Made by a program: the position numbers and the translations under genes. Below, in pieces: positions 28,549 to 37,927 of a stretch of DNA of 58,159 nt. The stretch's first letter is position 1. Every line of letters begins with the position of its first letter. The stretch lies in assembly GCA_028289375.1 (NCBI GenBank), contig JANQQK010000084.1:1-58159 (forward strand), read 5' to 3'. A model generated the notes under the pieces. That model had not been told where the DNA came from, did no database searches, and saw only the letters and a list, made by a program, of their open reading frames with translations. This stretch comes from Phycisphaerae bacterium. Its GTDB lineage: Bacteria; Planctomycetota; Phycisphaerae; UBA1845.

Positions 28549-29529
28549 TTACGTTCCCATATCCGACACAGCGTCCGCATTCTCGACGTCCAACGCCGCG
28601 ATCATCTCCGCAGCCTCGTCCATGATCGCCTGCGCATCGCACTCGTGCGGCATCACCGCCGTGAAGACCGCTTGTATCGCGTTGAACTGCTCCACGGTCT
28701 CTGTGAACACGGCCGACAAGCCCTCAAACGACAACCCAAACGCCGACAACGCCAGCAGCCTCAGCGAGTCCGGCACCTTGACCGTCTGACGATCCATTGA
28801 GAACGGCAACACGGAGCAGAAGTAGGTCACCTGCCACAGCTGCTGTTCGAGATCGGCAGATTTCTGCATTGGCGGCTTGTCCCAGTGGCGTCCCAGCACA
28901 CGCGAAAGCACTTCGGGGAAATCCCAACGCTCCGCCAGCAACCTGCCCAACTCCGCATGATCCACACCGAGGGCGGTCCGCTCGACGGTCAGCCGACGAT
29001 CCCAATCCCAACGGCACCGCTGCAGGCACTCCGCGTGCTTCTGACCAAAATGCGAAGACAGCGCCAACGTACCGATCTCGGCCAGCAGTCCGGTCAGAAA
29101 TGCCTGCTCGACCAGCGAACTCGACAACCGCTGCGCCAACTGCCGCGCAAGACACGCCCGCAAGACACTGTCCCGCCAGAATTCCCGCATGTCGAAACCG
29201 TTTGGCACCACGTTCTTCATCGTATTGGTCACGTAGAAACCAAGCGACGCGATGCGGACATACTCATTGCCCAGCACCACGATCGCCCGACTCAGCGTCG
29301 ATACCTTGCCCCGCTGGCCGAAAAATGCCCCATTGGCGACTTTCAACAACCGAGCGCTCAACGCAGGATCCAGCTCAATCACCTCGACCAGATCCGCCGC
29401 GCTCGTATCCTCGTCCCGGCAAAGCGACAGCAACTCAGCCGCAGCCTCCGGAAGTGACGGAATCTTGACGTTGTCGAGAATTTCATTGGCCCAATTGGTG
29501 CCCAGCGTGGTGGTCTGTTGATCGCTCAT
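28549..29529 (-). CDS. HDOD-domain signalling protein
   Basis: A 326-residue cytoplasmic protein. Residues ~20-220 match the HDOD fold (IPSLPEAAAELLSLCRDEDTSAADLVEVIELDPALSARLLKVANGAFFG; TLSRAIVVLGNEYVRIASLGF). It lacks HD metal ligands, as HDOD proteins do. These proteins act in two-component or c-di-GMP signalling without catalysis. GGAGAGACC precedes the ATG. It is divergent from the subtilase and shares strand and neighbourhood with the polysaccharide genes. Confidence 0.88.
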   Translation of the reverse strand: MSDQQTTTLGTNWANEILDNVKIPSLPEAAAELLSLCRDEDTSAADLVEVIELDPALSARLLKVANGAFFGQRGKVSTLSRAIVVLGNEYVRIASLGFYVTNTMKNVVPNGFDMREFWRDSVLRACLARQLAQRLSSSLVEQAFLTGLLAEIGTLALSSHFGQKHAECLQRCRWDWDRRLTVERTALGVDHAELGRLLAERWDFPEVLSRVLGRHWDKPPMQKSADLEQQLWQVTYFCSVLPFSMDRQTVKVPDSLRLLALSAFGLSFEGLSAVFTETVEQFNAIQAVFTAVMPHECDAQAIMDEAAEMIAALDVENADAVSDMGT

Positions 29530-29726
29530 GGTCTCTCCAGGCGGCTAGAATGTTGGCAATGGATCCCCAAACTTGTATCGGCCCGACATAATGGGTAGTT
29601 TGGCGAACGAGGGCGAATAGGGTACGGTAATCGGACGTGGATTCGGAGCGCATCAGCCGGAACCGGCGGCCGACCGGGCACGAGCATTCATGCGACACTT
29701 TATTATTGGACCATTTTCGACCAAAA

Positions 29727-29756
29727 CTGTCATCTGCGGCCAAACACAGATATAAT
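29727..29756 (+). promoter_or_regulatory. Putative promoter of the subtilase gene
   Basis: A perfect TATAAT at 29751-29756 is preceded, after 18 bases, by CTGTCA at 29727-29732. This is ~70 bases before the chosen start. The surrounding 300-base gap is AT-richer than the genes and holds no other gene. Confidence 0.45.
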
Positions 29757-29828
29757 TCCAGAAATTGGCCGGTGTGCGGGTCTAACATCGTCACTCACAG
29801 GCAAAACGACTTGGCGGAGCGAGGCAGG

Positions 29829-31766
29829 ATGGGAGCAAAAATGTTGTCAGCGGTCTTGGTGTTGGGGATGGCGTGTGGGCTCACCGCGAACCCGCGACAG
29901 AAGCAGCCTCTCGCAGAACCGGCATTCGTCCCCGGCGAAGTCATCGTCGCCTACAAGAACGTCCCTGCCAAGCAGGAATTCGCATGCACCAAGGACTGTG
30001 TGGTGAACACGGTCTCGTGGCGCAAACTCGGACACGCACCCTTCGCCAAGGGCAAACCCGGAACGTCGCACCCTCTGGCTCGCGTCCGCGTCGTGAAGTT
30101 GCAGCCGGGCGAGGATGTGCTTGAAGCCGCCGAGAAACTCTCGCAGCTTCCGTCCGTCGCCTACGCACATCCAAACTACATTATGACCGCTGCGTTTTCA
30201 CCGGACGATACGTTTTTTTCGACTGAGCAATATGGTCCGCAAATCATCCGCCTGCCGGAAGCATGGGATTTGACCGTTGGCCGCAGCGATGTGATTGTGG
30301 CCGTCGCGGACAGCGGATATCGCCTTGATCACGAAGAATTCGTGAATGGCCGCATCTGGGACAACGACGATCCACCCAACGGCATTGACGACGACGGCAA
30401 CGGCTACGTCGATGACTTCCGCGGATACGACATGATCAACGACGACAACGAACCCGTCGCCGCAGGGATATCGGGCAACCATGGCACGCACGTCATGGGC
30501 ATCGTCGCAGCCGGCACGAACAACAACAAAGGCATCGCCGGCGTCGCGCAGTGCACCATCATGCCAATTCAGGTCTTCAACGGACTGAATGGCACCTGGG
30601 CGGCCTTCGCCGAGGGCATTCACTACGCCGTCGACAATGGCGCCCGCGTGATCAACTTCTCCGGTGGTGGATTCGGCGGGACAGGCCTGCTCGAAGACGC
30701 CGTCGAATACGCGTACGACAACAATGTCGTGGTCGTCGGCGCCGTCGGCAACAACAACGCATCAACAGCCTATTACCCTGCGGCCTATCCCGGAGCGATC
30801 GCGGTGTCGGCCACGGGCGAACTCGATGCCTACTACGACCTCTCCAACTTCGGCAATTATGTCGACGTTGCAGCGCCGGGTATCGGCATCTATTCAACCC
30901 TTGCAACCAGCACCACGGCTTACGGTTTCGACACCGGAACATCGATGGCAGCCCCGCACGTGACGGGCTTGGTGGCGTTGATGTTGAGCATCGATCCGTT
31001 CCTGACCGTCGAGGACGTCCGATCGTTGCTGCGTGATAATGCGGTGGATCTTGGCGATCCGGGCTTTGATATTCTTTTCGGAGCAGGCCGCATCGACGCG
31101 CGGGCCACGCTCGACGCTGTCGCGTCCGAGAGCGCTCCGCCAACAATCGTGCATGATGGCATCAGCACCTTTCCACCCAGTGGATTCATCGACCCGCTCG
31201 GGGAAAGCTCCAACGGCAGCACGCTGGATCTCGGAATCGACACCATCGACATCGCCTTCAACAAACCCGTTCGCGACGTCGGCGAGAACGAGGGTGGCGG
31301 CCTCACCATCGATGCGTTTTCAGTCGTCGCCAGTGAATCCGGAACGCCGCCGACGGTCATCGCCCTGCAGACTGACAACAACATGAACGTCACGCTGACC
31401 CTGTCGAGCAAACTGCCGGTCGGCGAATGGACCACAGTCGTGGCCGACGTTGAGGATTTCGCGGGTGTTCGCATTTCGCATCCGGGTGACCTTGGCGTCG
31501 ATGACGAAGTCGACCGCGTGGACATCGGCTTTCTGCCTGCCGACGTCGATCAGAATGGGATCGTCGGTCCACTCGATCTGTTCCGATTCCGCCAGTATGT
31601 GGTGGGCACAGCCACGCCGGCATATGGCAGCAATGCGGACTACATCGACACCGATCGAAGCGGCGTGATCAATCCGCTGGATCTGCTTCGCTTCCGCAAC
31701 CTCGTCAACGGTGGCGGCAACGCCACGCAACCATGGTCCAACGTGGAACTGGCGGATCGGCCTTAA
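29829..31766 (+). CDS. Secreted S8 (subtilisin-like) serine peptidase with dockerin tail
   Basis: A 645-residue exported protease. The start MGAKMLSAVLVLGMACGLTA gives a charged signal peptide; ATG 29841 (GGGAG upstream) is an alternative. An I9-like propeptide region (FVPGEVIVAYKN...VAYAHPNYIM) precedes the catalytic domain with Asp161 (VADSGY), His221 (GNHGTHVMG) and Ser372 (GTSMAAPHV), a complete triad. A beta-rich domain follows. The last ~60 residues (DVDQNGIVGPLDLFRFRQYV...DTDRSGVINPLDLLRFRNLV) are a type I-like dockerin pair. It should act outside the cytoplasm, possibly tethered by the tail. Confidence 0.93.
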   Translation: MGAKMLSAVLVLGMACGLTANPRQKQPLAEPAFVPGEVIVAYKNVPAKQEFACTKDCVVNTVSWRKLGHAPFAKGKPGTSHPLARVRVVKLQPGEDVLEAAEKLSQLPSVAYAHPNYIMTAAFSPDDTFFSTEQYGPQIIRLPEAWDLTVGRSDVIVAVADSGYRLDHEEFVNGRIWDNDDPPNGIDDDGNGYVDDFRGYDMINDDNEPVAAGISGNHGTHVMGIVAAGTNNNKGIAGVAQCTIMPIQVFNGLNGTWAAFAEGIHYAVDNGARVINFSGGGFGGTGLLEDAVEYAYDNNVVVVGAVGNNNASTAYYPAAYPGAIAVSATGELDAYYDLSNFGNYVDVAAPGIGIYSTLATSTTAYGFDTGTSMAAPHVTGLVALMLSIDPFLTVEDVRSLLRDNAVDLGDPGFDILFGAGRIDARATLDAVASESAPPTIVHDGISTFPPSGFIDPLGESSNGSTLDLGIDTIDIAFNKPVRDVGENEGGGLTIDAFSVVASESGTPPTVIALQTDNNMNVTLTLSSKLPVGEWTTVVADVEDFAGVRISHPGDLGVDDEVDRVDIGFLPADVDQNGIVGPLDLFRFRQYVVGTATPAYGSNADYIDTDRSGVINPLDLLRFRNLVNGGGNATQPWSNVELADRP

Positions 31767-31800
31767 TCCGCAAAACCGTCACGTGTGCTCTGCGGGACAT

Positions 31801-32289
31801 TCACAGCAGTCGGATGGCCGTTCCCCCTGATCCGGCCACCAGGTACATCACGAGTCCGCCGAACGCCCACCCCCCGATGGCCAAGCCGCCCAGCGCGAGC
31901 GCGCCGAGAGAGAGTCCGCCCAGCGCGATTCCGCCGATCGCGATGCCACCAAGCGACAGCAACCCCACCGGCATCGCGCCGATGCTGACCAAGCCAATAC
32001 TCACGTTGCCGACGGCCACCACGCCGCGCGGAAAATCACCGATCGCGACGATGCCCACCGGCTTGCCGAACTTCTCGTCGCGATGTCGACCAGCCGCGAT
32101 GGCCACCAATGGCAACCCAAGGAACCGCGTCTTTGACGTGTAGCGAATCCCCCGGCGTGCATCAAACGAAGGACGCATCAAGACCTCGACCAACGCCCCG
32201 CCACACTCCGGACATTTCGACGAGTCGGTCAGCCCGGTCAGGTCGTAACCGCATTCGTTGCAGAAGGGGTCTTCGAGTTGATGGGGCAT
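31801..32289 (-). CDS. Zinc-ribbon protein with 14 tandem GxxxPhi pentads
   Basis: A 162-residue protein. C10xxC13 and C26xxC29 form an N-terminal zinc ribbon (FCNECGYDL...KCPECG). Residues 79-148 are fourteen uninterrupted pentads, each starting with Gly and nearly all ending in a large aliphatic or Phe (for example GGIAI, GGIAL, GGLSL, GALAL, GGLAI, GGWAF). The repeat could build a compact beta-solenoid or a Gly-zipper membrane element. No function is known to me. The true start is ATG 32289, 40 bases downstream of another zinc-ribbon gene on the same strand. Confidence 0.8.
   Translation of the reverse strand: MPHQLEDPFCNECGYDLTGLTDSSKCPECGGALVEVLMRPSFDARRGIRYTSKTRFLGLPLVAIAAGRHRDEKFGKPVGIVAIGDFPRGVVAVGNVSIGLVSIGAMPVGLLSLGGIAIGGIALGGLSLGALALGGLAIGGWAFGGLVMYLVAGSGGTAIRLL
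31846..32055 (-). repeat. Coding repeat: fourteen 15-bp units encoding GxxxPhi
   Basis: The 210 bases encode residues 79-148 of the zinc-ribbon protein as fourteen pentads in perfect register. The DNA copies are diverged while the amino-acid pattern is kept, which points to structural selection rather than recent slippage. Confidence 0.75.
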
Positions 32290-32329
32290 CACGTCACTCC
32301 CGAATGCTTGCTGGCGGCGAATCGTATTC

Positions 32330-33820
32330 CTATCGATCGCCGATCACATCAGGCGGCGGTTCCGCCTCCATCTGCGGCAACGTCGTTGGCATCGGAATGG
32401 GCGGCAGTCCGTACTGCTTCCGCAAGTCATTCTGTTTTTGAAGCAACTGCGACAGGCTTCCGCGACGAACGATTTCCACGTGCCCGTCGGCAAAACGAAT
32501 GACGATCTGCGCTGGCAATCTCGCCGTCACTGAAGCATACGGCACGAGCAGCATCGCCCACAATCGCTGATCGGTCGGCGGTGGATCGCCAAGCCCGACG
32601 AACACAACATCACCTACACGATAGGCCTGATCGGTCGGCGGCAACAGTTGCTTCGCTTCCCTGAGCACCCGTTTCTGCTGTCTCAGGTCCAGCGACCTGA
32701 ATGCCTCGAGCGTTGTCGAGCCAGCCGGAATGCTGGACAACTGCGTATTCGATCGGTGCCCGATGAAAACCTCCGGCAGTACATGTCCCTCCTGCACGAG
32801 CAGGATCGGATGCTCCCCCACCGGCGACGTATCGTTCAAACTCGCGTAAAGCTCAAACCCGGCGGCAATGGTGTCCAGTTTCTCCCGGTTGGCTGCAAGC
32901 TCCGGTACAAAGGGACTGCTGCCAGCCATGCCCGGATTCGCGCTGATCGCGGCGGCAATGAGCAAACCGTACAATACCGCGACGCAAGCGCCGACGCCCA
33001 ACGGCGGCACCAACACCGCCCCCGCAGCACGACCGCCACTCACCTCCTGCCCCTCCTTGATGGCCGCCGACGCGCTCACGAGCCACCAGATCCACCCGAA
33101 ATACCATCCGCAACCCGGAACCACCGTCGCGCCGTTGGCACCACTGCTGTACAGCAGACATTGAATCGTGCGCCCGACGCCATACGGTGTTTCACCGGTC
33201 AGCCTCAGAATTGCGTGCGCCGAAAGTCCCCAGAGGATGACGCCCACCACCAATCCCGCGATCGCGGAGAATCCCATGCAACCCCAAATCCCGGCAAGAA
33301 ACAATGGCGGCATCACGGGTGGCGTACCGGCCGCGCCGATCGCAAGCATCATGAAACCGACGGTGGGCAACATGACCACCAGCATGATCAGGAAGTTCGC
33401 CGCAAGTGCAAAGCGCCACGCACGCGACGTTTCCGATTCCGGTGGCACGAGGCGCATCATCCTCCCCGGCTCACTCAGCGCCATGAAGATCGACGACGTC
33501 AATCGGCCAAACAGGCCGCGACGCTTCGGATCGATCCACGGGTGCGTCTTGGCAAGCGTGGCCTGCTCATCCCCATCGGCGGGAATGAGCACCATCTCAT
33601 CCAGGTCAATGTCGCGGCTGCAACCAATGCAAGTGAAGCTGCGGGGCGTGGGGAGTCCGTGTTCATCCGTTCCGTAGTAGGGCTGGCGACAATGCGGGCA
33701 ACAGAATTGCACAGAGTTCGGTGCGAACCGAAACTCACTGGGCACGAACGGCTCACCGCACTCCGGGCAGAGTCGCGATGCAAGGTTCCACAATCGGTAG
33801 CCGCACTGCTTACAGTTCAT
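32330..33820 (-). CDS. Multi-pass membrane protein with double zinc ribbon
   Basis: A 496-residue protein. Residues 1-~70 hold two zinc ribbons (CKQCGYRL...LCPECGEPF and FCCPHCRQPYYG...FTCIGCSRD). A Yip1-like membrane region of about five helices follows (~130-300; FLIMLVVMLPTVGFMML, IAGLVVGVILWGL, GAVLVPPLGVGACVAVLYGLL). A soluble C-terminal domain of ~190 residues has no recognised family. It is the first gene of a pair with the GxxxPhi-repeat protein. Such zinc-ribbon membrane proteins are common and uncharacterised in planctomycetes. Confidence 0.8.
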   Translation of the reverse strand: MNCKQCGYRLWNLASRLCPECGEPFVPSEFRFAPNSVQFCCPHCRQPYYGTDEHGLPTPRSFTCIGCSRDIDLDEMVLIPADGDEQATLAKTHPWIDPKRRGLFGRLTSSIFMALSEPGRMMRLVPPESETSRAWRFALAANFLIMLVVMLPTVGFMMLAIGAAGTPPVMPPLFLAGIWGCMGFSAIAGLVVGVILWGLSAHAILRLTGETPYGVGRTIQCLLYSSGANGATVVPGCGWYFGWIWWLVSASAAIKEGQEVSGGRAAGAVLVPPLGVGACVAVLYGLLIAAAISANPGMAGSSPFVPELAANREKLDTIAAGFELYASLNDTSPVGEHPILLVQEGHVLPEVFIGHRSNTQLSSIPAGSTTLEAFRSLDLRQQKRVLREAKQLLPPTDQAYRVGDVVFVGLGDPPPTDQRLWAMLLVPYASVTARLPAQIVIRFADGHVEIVRRGSLSQLLQKQNDLRKQYGLPPIPMPTTLPQMEAEPPPDVIGDR

Positions 33821-33858
33821 GTCGACACCGGCCTCACATCAGCAGCCCGCGCGGTGTG

Positions 33859-34242
33859 TCACGACGACTTGCCCGGCAGCTTTATCGCAAGCGCCGACTT
33901 CTCGAAATCCTTGTTGAACATTGTACGGCAGCCATAGGCACAGAAATTCAGCGTGTACCCTTCGCACTCGATCGCGTAGCTGGCTTTGCCATCCATGCCC
34001 AACGCACAACCGGCACACTTGCTGACCACCTTGTCACCCTCACCGTCGACCATGTCCGCCTTGGCAAGCAGAGTCGTGATCTTGGCCTTGTTCTCGATCG
34101 ATGTGCCATCCAGCTTGACGACAATGGGCTTGGCTGAATCCGCACCCTTGCCGCCGCCTTCCTTCTTCTCACAGCCGGTCATTCCGATCGCCAACACGCA
34201 CATCACGGCCACCGCCGCCGTCGTTCTGCACAACGTCATCAT
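33859..34242 (-). CDS. Small lipoprotein with Cys-rich (YHS-like) domain
   Basis: A 127-residue lipoprotein: MMTLCRTTAAVAVMCVLAIGMTGC is a signal with a lipobox Cys. AGGA lies 8 bases before ATG 34242; an in-frame ATG at 34251 has no properly spaced SD. After a Gly/Lys linker, the C-terminal part has CAGCALGMDGKASYAIECEGY and NFCAYGCRTMF, a cysteine layout recalling YHS metal-binding domains. It probably binds a metal or acts in redox at the outer face. Function otherwise unknown. Confidence 0.72.
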   Translation of the reverse strand: MMTLCRTTAAVAVMCVLAIGMTGCEKKEGGGKGADSAKPIVVKLDGTSIENKAKITTLLAKADMVDGEGDKVVSKCAGCALGMDGKASYAIECEGYTLNFCAYGCRTMFNKDFEKSALAIKLPGKSS

Positions 34243-34425
34243 GATGATCATTCCTTTCGTCTGACCGTTTCGGGAATATCTTGCCCGCCGTCGTAACCAA
34301 TTCCCGTACAAACAATCCTAGCCGGGTGTCAAACACCTTGCTACACGACAGATTGAGCGTTTTCTTGTGAATCACCCTACACTCCGATAGGCTTCGAAAA
34401 ACGCCGATTCAGGAGACTCAGCACG

Positions 34426-35640
34426 ATGCATCGTCACGATCGATTTCGTTTTCTCGCAGGCGTATTCCTCTTCAGCATCGCCGTCGGTATTGATTCGCCC
34501 GTTGCGGCGGACTGGCCCAACTTCAGAGGCCCGAATCATGACGGCATCAGCACCGAGACAGGCCTGCGAACGACCTGGAACGAACCCATCCCCATGCTCT
34601 GGGACAAGACCATCGGCTCGTCTTTCAGCTCCTTCGCCTGCGTCGGCAACCGCATCTTCACCTGCGGCACGGAAGATGGCCGACAGACGCTGCTCGCCGT
34701 CAACGCCAATTCCGGCGAGACCATCTGGAAGATCGACTTTGAAGATGAATACCGCGAGCCGCAGGGCGGCGACGGCACACGTGCGACACCGACGGTCGAC
34801 GGCGACCGGGTCTACATTCTCGGCGCCCGCGGGACACTTCTTTGCGTCGCAGCCGACAGCGGCAAGACCCTCTGGTCGAAGAAATATGGCAACATCCCGC
34901 AATGGGGCTACTCGGGATCGGTCCTCATCGAAGGTGACAAAGCCATCGTCAGCGTCGGTTCGAGCGACGGTGCCCTGCTCGCGCTAAACAAGAAGAACGG
35001 GAAAACCATCTGGAAGTCCGGCGATGATGCCGTGGGCTACGCGACACCCTACCCGTTTACATTCAATGGGCAGCGCTACATCGTCGGCTTCACCGCGCAG
35101 GGCGTGATGATCGTGAACGCCGACGACGGGCGCGAAGTCTGGCGGGAACGATGGAAAACCGATTGGGGCGTCAACGCCGCAGCACCCATATTCCACGACG
35201 GCCACCTGTTTATCTCATCAGGCTACCGCACAGGTTGCGCCGTCTATCGCCTCAAAGCCGACGGCCGCAGTCTCACCGGCGAGCAAGTCTGGAAGAGCAG
35301 GGTGCTCATGAACAAGTTCCAGTCCTGCATCCTGCGAGGTGGCAAACTCTACGCCAGCGACCAGAAAGCCCTCGTCTGTGCCGACTTCAAGACCGGAGAG
35401 GAACACTGGCGTCAACACCGCAAGCGTCATGGCACGCTCATCCTCGCCGACGACCACCTCTTCTACCTCAGCCAGCGCGGCGAGTTGCAGATCGGCCCCG
35501 TCTCGCCGACAGAATTCAGCCCGACCACAACCGCCGAGATCCTCAGCGGTCGATGCTGGACCGTCCCCGTCATTCACAACGGCAAACTCTACGCCCGAAG
35601 CCTCGACCGCATCGCCTGTTTCGATTTGAAGGCAAAGTAA
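34426..35640 (+). CDS. Secreted PQQ-like beta-propeller (BamB-type) protein
   Basis: A 404-residue protein with signal peptide (MHRHDRFRFLAGVFLFSIAVG...PVAA). The mature start ADWPNFRGPNHDGIS is typical of planctomycete PQQ-binding-like propellers. Repeated blades contain LLAVNANSGETIWKI, LLCVAADSGKTLWSK and LLALNKKNGKTIWK, the Trp-docking pattern. No dehydrogenase catalytic residues were noted, so it is more likely a scaffold or binding protein than an enzyme. GGAG precedes the ATG by about ten bases. Confidence 0.88.
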   Translation: MHRHDRFRFLAGVFLFSIAVGIDSPVAADWPNFRGPNHDGISTETGLRTTWNEPIPMLWDKTIGSSFSSFACVGNRIFTCGTEDGRQTLLAVNANSGETIWKIDFEDEYREPQGGDGTRATPTVDGDRVYILGARGTLLCVAADSGKTLWSKKYGNIPQWGYSGSVLIEGDKAIVSVGSSDGALLALNKKNGKTIWKSGDDAVGYATPYPFTFNGQRYIVGFTAQGVMIVNADDGREVWRERWKTDWGVNAAAPIFHDGHLFISSGYRTGCAVYRLKADGRSLTGEQVWKSRVLMNKFQSCILRGGKLYASDQKALVCADFKTGEEHWRQHRKRHGTLILADDHLFYLSQRGELQIGPVSPTEFSPTTTAEILSGRCWTVPVIHNGKLYARSLDRIACFDLKAK

Positions 35641-35675
35641 AGACAAACCCGGCCACGCCGCTGCCGTTTCGGGAC

Positions 35676-35716
35676 CGTCTCCCCGTAGCGTCCCCCCCTC
35701 GTGGGTGACGGGATCA
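35676..35716. repeat. Interspersed hairpin element, copy 1
   Basis: CGTCTCC followed closely by a G/C hairpin and ending GTGGGTGACGGGATCA. It matches a second copy at 51350-51388 over ~40 bases with a few changes. It lies between convergent genes (PQQ propeller and glutamate dehydrogenase) and could serve as a terminator or be a REP-like unit. Confidence 0.5.
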
Positions 35717-35743
35717 GTTTCGGTCCAGGACGAACCCGACACG

Positions 35744-37129
35744 TTACGGAAAAATCCCACGCTCGCGGTAGACGTTTTCCAAACGCGTCATCGCCACCAT
35801 GTACGCCGCGGTCCGGAAATCGGTATCAAATTCGGCGGCCTTGTCTCGGACGCGATCGTACGCACCGGACATCTTCCGCCATAGCTTCTCGTCGACCTTC
35901 TCAAGATCCCAGAACTCGCTTCGCTTGTTCTGCAGCCACTCAAAATAGCTGACCGTCACGCCACCCGCGTTGCACAGAATATCGGGAATGACCTCGATCC
36001 CGCGCTCGGCCAATATCGCATCACCTTCCGGATCGGTCGGACCGTTGGCCGCCTCCACCACCAATCGCACATCAAGCCAAGGTGCCGTCTTGGCCGTGAT
36101 CTGATTCTCAAGCGCCGCCGGGATGAAGATGTCGGCCTCGGTTTTCATGAACATAATGTGATCGACGAATTGCCCATCCGGATACTTCCGCACGCCGTTG
36201 TGCGTCTTCAGCCATTCGAGCAGCGCGTCCGGATCCAGCCCATCCGTGTTCCGCGTTCCACCGGTCACGTCCTCGACGGCCACCAGCTTCGCCCCCAACT
36301 TCACCAGCAGCCGCGCCGCCCACGAACCCACGTTGCCGAAACCCTGCACCATGAACGTCAGACCCTCCAGCGAGACGCTGCGATCCTCCGCCCACTTCTG
36401 AATCGTGTAGACCACGCCTTGTCCGGTCGCCTTGTCACGCCCGGCACTACCGCCTGACACGATCGGCTTGCCCGTCACGACGTGAATATGGCGATGACGT
36501 TCCGAAGGCGCGATCGTCGACAGGTACGTGTCCAGAAACCACGCCATGATCTGCGCATTCGTGTTCATGTCCGGCGCGGGAATGTCATATTCCGGGCCAA
36601 CATTGCTGCCCAGAGCGAACACGAACCGCCGCGAAATCCGCTCCAGCTCCGCCTGCGAGTAGTCAGCCGGGTCCAACTGCACGCCGCCCTTCGCCCCGCC
36701 ATACGGCAACCCCAGCAGCGCACACTTCCACGTCATCCAACTCGCAAGCGCCCGAACCTCGTCCTGATCCACGTCCGGGTGATACCGTAATCCACCCTTG
36801 TACGGTCCCAGCGCGTCGTTGTGTTGTATCCGATACCCGGTGAACATTTTCACATCGCCGTTGTCCAGCCGCACCGGAAAGTTCACGACGATCTCGTTCT
36901 CCGTCATCGACAGAATCCGTCGGATATTCGGCTCCAGGCGCACGAGATCCGCGGCCTTGTTGAACTGCTCGATGACGTTCTGATACAGGCTGCGCTTCAC
37001 CGGTTTCTCCGTCGCCTCCTCCCCCGACGCAATCAGCTTCTCCATGACCTGCTCGACCGGCTGATCACTGCCCGCTTCAACAGTTGACTCCGTCTTGCCG
37101 CTCTTGGTCTTCGACGACCGCTTTCCCAT
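35744..37129 (-). CDS. gdhA: Glutamate dehydrogenase (Glu/Leu/Phe/Val family)
   Basis: A 461-residue cytoplasmic enzyme that interconverts glutamate and 2-oxoglutarate plus ammonia. Motifs are NDALGPYKGGLRYHP, GLPYGGAKGGVQLDP (catalytic Lys), and the Rossmann segment VQGFGNVGSWAARLL, followed by ILCNAGGVTVSYFEWLQN. Start at ATG 37129 (MGKRSSKT); the longer frame overlaps the divergent gene. The ~50-residue charged N-terminal extension is unusual but mild. Coenzyme choice cannot be told. Confidence 0.93.
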   Translation of the reverse strand: MGKRSSKTKSGKTESTVEAGSDQPVEQVMEKLIASGEEATEKPVKRSLYQNVIEQFNKAADLVRLEPNIRRILSMTENEIVVNFPVRLDNGDVKMFTGYRIQHNDALGPYKGGLRYHPDVDQDEVRALASWMTWKCALLGLPYGGAKGGVQLDPADYSQAELERISRRFVFALGSNVGPEYDIPAPDMNTNAQIMAWFLDTYLSTIAPSERHRHIHVVTGKPIVSGGSAGRDKATGQGVVYTIQKWAEDRSVSLEGLTFMVQGFGNVGSWAARLLVKLGAKLVAVEDVTGGTRNTDGLDPDALLEWLKTHNGVRKYPDGQFVDHIMFMKTEADIFIPAALENQITAKTAPWLDVRLVVEAANGPTDPEGDAILAERGIEVIPDILCNAGGVTVSYFEWLQNKRSEFWDLEKVDEKLWRKMSGAYDRVRDKAAEFDTDFRTAAYMVAMTRLENVYRERGIFP

Positions 37130-37274
37130 CGTCCAGTCTCCCACATTCTCCACGCCGACAATCCGCGGCCTGCACGAAAACCGTTCCATTCCTCCAGGCA
37201 AGTCAGTATAACCCAAGTGCAGGGACGATTCCCAGTAGGCCACGGCGGCCCATGACACCATCGGAAGGTCACGG

Positions 37275-37880
37275 ATGATCTTCAAAAACTCGACGCATCT
37301 CAACCGGCAGAAACTGCTCATCCAGTTCCTCGACGCCGCACGACCCTACCCCGTCGACGATCTCACCGTCAGCGTCCGATACAGCCGAGGCGCCGACTTT
37401 TCCGGCACCTGCTACTACGACACAGGCCGACTCTTCTGCAACCTTGGCCGACACCTCGACTACCCCTACACAATGGCCACCTACATCGCCCGTACCGTAT
37501 CCAATGGCAAACAATGGTCCAAACCGCTCTACACCATCGAGTTCGCCGACGGCTACCAACTCGCCCTCTTCATCCTGCTCCACGAATTGTACCATTGGCT
37601 GGTCAAACGCGCGGGTCGCAACACGCGTCAGAAGGAATCCATGTGCGACCGCTTCGCCGCCCGCCACCTCCACGACCACCACAACTGCCCCATCCACACC
37701 CCGGAAGGCACGCCCGCCGCACGCGCCGACTGGCTCATCAACGACCTCGACGCCTTCGTCGCCGCCGCAACGAAACCCATCAACAGGCAGATACCCGACG
37801 CAACAAGCAAACCCGCCGCGCGCGAGACAACGCTGGAGCCCAAGCCCGTCTCCAAATCGTCACAGATCACGCTATTCTGA
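37275..37880 (+). CDS. Zincin-like metallopeptidase (HELYH), ImmA/IrrE-like arrangement
   Basis: A 201-residue soluble protein. It contains HELYH (the gluzincin HExxH) and, ~15 residues later, KESMCDRFAARHL, matching the E...D.FA pattern of the third ligand in ImmA/IrrE-type proteases. GGAAGG lies 6 bases before the ATG. ImmA/IrrE proteins usually cleave a repressor in mobile or stress systems. The neighbours here are a ParDE pair and a barstar. No repressor partner was seen. Family call by motif only. Confidence 0.7.
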   Translation: MIFKNSTHLNRQKLLIQFLDAARPYPVDDLTVSVRYSRGADFSGTCYYDTGRLFCNLGRHLDYPYTMATYIARTVSNGKQWSKPLYTIEFADGYQLALFILLHELYHWLVKRAGRNTRQKESMCDRFAARHLHDHHNCPIHTPEGTPAARADWLINDLDAFVAAATKPINRQIPDATSKPAARETTLEPKPVSKSSQITLF

Positions 37881-37927
37881 TACACCGTTTGGTTGACTTT
37901 GACGAGGCGGATGCGCTCAGCGGAATA

